Source of the DNA: CALNYX01 sp942490925
GTDB lineage: Bacteria > Chlamydiota > Chlamydiia > Chlamydiales > JAAKFR01
DNA length: 64,000 nucleotides
NCBI GenBank assembly: GCA_942490925.1
Contig: CALNYX010000017.1
Span: forward strand, 1 to 64,000
Direction of reading: 5' to 3'
The notes beneath the pieces are model-generated. The model saw only the letters and a list, made by a program, of their open reading frames with translations. It was not told the DNA's origin and did no database searches. The stretch's first letter is position 1. Each line of letters opens with the position of its first letter. This document shows, in pieces, positions 62,800 to 64,000 of the stretch. The translations under genes and the position numbers were made by a program.

Positions 62800-62845
62800 A
62801 AACATGCAAATTTCCAGAGCCGAAACTTTGAAAACTTGCATGTTT
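62800..62845. promoter_or_regulatory. Inverted repeat in the divergent rnc promoter region
   Basis: AAACATGCAA (62800-62809) and TTGCATGTTT (62836-62845) are perfect 10-bp complementary arms separated by 26 nt, with a further 4-bp TTTC/GAAA pairing just inside. The element sits between the start of the leftward small gene (62771) and rnc (62890), where promoters, not terminators, are expected. An operator or a cruciform-forming site is possible; no regulator is evident. Confidence 0.4.
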
Positions 62846-62889
62846 AATAGTATTCCTACATGAATGATTAAAATTTTTATTGCAAGTCT

Positions 62890-63582
62890 ATGGAGCATTT
62901 TTTTTCAAAAAAGAGCGAAATTGAATCAAAACTCAACTATTGCTTTCAAAAACCAGAGCTTTTATTTCTCGCTTTTGTTCATCGCTCCTACTGGAATGAA
63001 AACCAACAGAGTGTGCAGGAGCATAACGAGCGGCTCGAATTTCTCGGTGATTCTGTCCTCGGACTGATCATTGCTGACTACCTCTACTGCTCCCTTCCAG
63101 ATGTCGATGAAGGAAATCTCTCTCGCTTGCGTGCACAACTCATCGATGCCCCAGCTTGCGCTGCTTACATCCAGCACATTGAACTTGAAGAGTATATTTT
63201 ACTTGGCAAGGGTGAACAGACGAATCAAGGGAAAGGGCGTGAATCGATTCTGGCCGATCTTTTTGAGGCGATTATAGGAGCCATCTATTTAGATGGAGGT
63301 TTTCAAGCCGCAGAGAAATTTATCCTGAGTCACTTTGCTTCAATCATTGAAGAGCGCGTAAAAAAACCGCTGCGCAATTGGAAAGCAGACTTGCAAGATT
63401 ATACTCAGAGAACCTTTCACGAGACGCCAGAGTATGAAGTGTTAGAAGAGTCGGGACTTGCGCATGAAAAAGTCTTTCGCGTTTCCGTCTCCGTTCAAGC
63501 GCGACAGCTAGGCGTGGGAGAGGGGAGTTCGAAAAAAGAGGCCCAGGTAGACGCAGCAAAAAATGCATTGGAGCAATTGTGA
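62890..63582 (+). CDS. rnc: Ribonuclease III
   Basis: A 230-aa double-strand-specific endoribonuclease that processes rRNA precursors and structured mRNAs. Seen: signature NERLEFLGDS (46-55), the acidic catalytic residues in ESILADLFEAIIGA (118-131), and a double-stranded RNA-binding domain from ~157 to the end (GEGSSKKEAQVDAAKNAL). Length is normal for the family. It is divergent from the leftward pgm run and 34 bp upstream of radA, the same order as in Chlamydia. Confidence 0.96.
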   Translation: MEHFFSKKSEIESKLNYCFQKPELLFLAFVHRSYWNENQQSVQEHNERLEFLGDSVLGLIIADYLYCSLPDVDEGNLSRLRAQLIDAPACAAYIQHIELEEYILLGKGEQTNQGKGRESILADLFEAIIGAIYLDGGFQAAEKFILSHFASIIEERVKKPLRNWKADLQDYTQRTFHETPEYEVLEESGLAHEKVFRVSVSVQARQLGVGEGSSKKEAQVDAAKNALEQL

Positions 63583-63616
63583 ACGATTCCCAAAACCAGT
63601 TTATGCAGAGGTCTTT

Positions 63617-64000
63617 ATGAAAACAATTTGGTGTTGTAGTGAGTGTGGACATAACCAGTCCAAATGGTCGGGTCAATGTCAGCAATGCCAAGAGTGGAAC
63701 ACCTACCATGAAGAGGAGCATATTGAGAGTCGTTTCGAAACGAAACAAGAGGTTAAAGCTGTCCGCTTAAAAGATGTCTCGCTGGAAGACGCTCCCCGCA
63801 TTCAAACCAATATTTCTGAGCTCGATCGCTTATTAGGAGGAGGTATTGTCAAAGGATCACTCACCCTTGTTGGAGGAGATCCAGGCATTGGCAAATCCAC
63901 CCTCCTGTTGCAAGTATCCCAAGCAGTCGCCCAGCAAGGGCTTGTTGTGCTCTATGTCTGTGGTGAGGAGTCGGTGATGCAAACTTCACTGCGCGCTGCC
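63617..64000 (+). CDS. radA: DNA repair protein RadA/Sms, N-terminal part
   Basis: The first 128 codons of radA, cut by the window end. Seen: the C4 zinc finger (CSECG...CQQCQEW, residues 7-27), then the RadA core with LDRLLGGGIVKGS and Walker A GGDPGIGKST. RadA is a RecA-like ATPase helping branch migration in homologous recombination. ATG 63617 has GAGG 5 nt upstream and follows the rnc stop by 34 bp. Confidence 0.95.
   Translation, partial: MKTIWCCSECGHNQSKWSGQCQQCQEWNTYHEEEHIESRFETKQEVKAVRLKDVSLEDAPRIQTNISELDRLLGGGIVKGSLTLVGGDPGIGKSTLLLQVSQAVAQQGLVVLYVCGEESVMQTSLRAA

Noticed and set aside
1..64000. CRISPR arrays, tRNA or rRNA genes, insertion sequences
   Set aside because: No regularly spaced short repeats, cloverleaf-like genes, rRNA motifs or transposase frames were seen on either strand.

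Overview
The window is dominated by one giant hybrid trans-acyltransferase polyketide synthase / nonribosomal peptide synthetase (trans-AT PKS-NRPS) locus of about 58 kb (2027-59873), set between ordinary housekeeping genes. The right flank (phosphoglucomutase, small genes, rnc, radA) has the order I know from Chlamydiae (pgm - CT296 - rnc - radA in Chlamydia trachomatis). That makes a chlamydia-like, probably obligately intracellular bacterium the best guess for the host. This rests on gene order recalled from memory, not on a search. The PKS genes look more AT-rich than the flanks: I counted 21 G+C in 60 bases at 38041-38100 and 29 in 60 at 60481-60540.

Layout. 1-2017: end of a 7TM-HD phosphohydrolase, a short-chain dehydrogenase and a DEAD-box helicase, all + strand and overlapping by 4 bp. 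2027-7478: the chain-terminating synthase (cMT-ACP-KS0-DH*-ACP-TE) and a Sfp-type phosphopantetheinyl transferase. 7384-8046 (-): a BaeB/PksB-like metallo-hydrolase. 8405-9946: an unrecognised multi-pass membrane protein. 9930-10862: a PksD/BaeD-like free-standing acyltransferase or acyl hydrolase. 10934-59873: four synthase genes of 3879, 4465, 3106 and 4864 aa, nearly end to end. 59907-62771 (-): a tight run of pgm, a Cys-cluster protein, a 35-aa membrane protein and two small unknowns. 62890-64000 (+): rnc and the start of radA.

Reading the five synthases in the order 10934 -> 59873 -> 2027 gives one assembly line. Loading is AL-ACP. M1 is C-A(Gly)-PCP. M2 is KS1-ACP. M3 is KS2-KR-ACP-KS3(0)|DH-ACP. 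M4 is KS4-DH-KR-ACP. M5 is KS5-DH-KR-ACP. M6 is KS6-KR-ACP-KS7(0)|DH-ACP. M7 is KS8-DH-KR-cMT-ACP. M8 is KS9-KR-ACP. M9 is C-A(?)-PCP. M10 and M11 are KS10 and KS11, each KS-DH-KR-ACP. M12 is KS12-DH-KR|cMT-ACP, followed by KS13(0)-DH*-ACP-TE. A bar marks a break between proteins; (0) marks a KS whose HGTGT histidine is replaced. There are 13 KS (10 likely elongating), 16 carrier proteins, 2 A domains and one TE. No acyltransferase domain lies inside any module.

The inferred product is a linear or TE-cyclised polyene amide: acyl starter + Gly + ten malonate extensions + a second amino acid, with two C-methyl branches. Overall logic and accessory enzymes resemble the bacillaene (bae/pks) system of Bacillus, without its HMG-CoA-synthase beta-branching cassette. 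The most striking features are the module split between opposite ends of the locus, an 889-bp near-identical KR duplication, and the absence of an obvious malonyl-CoA-loading AT.
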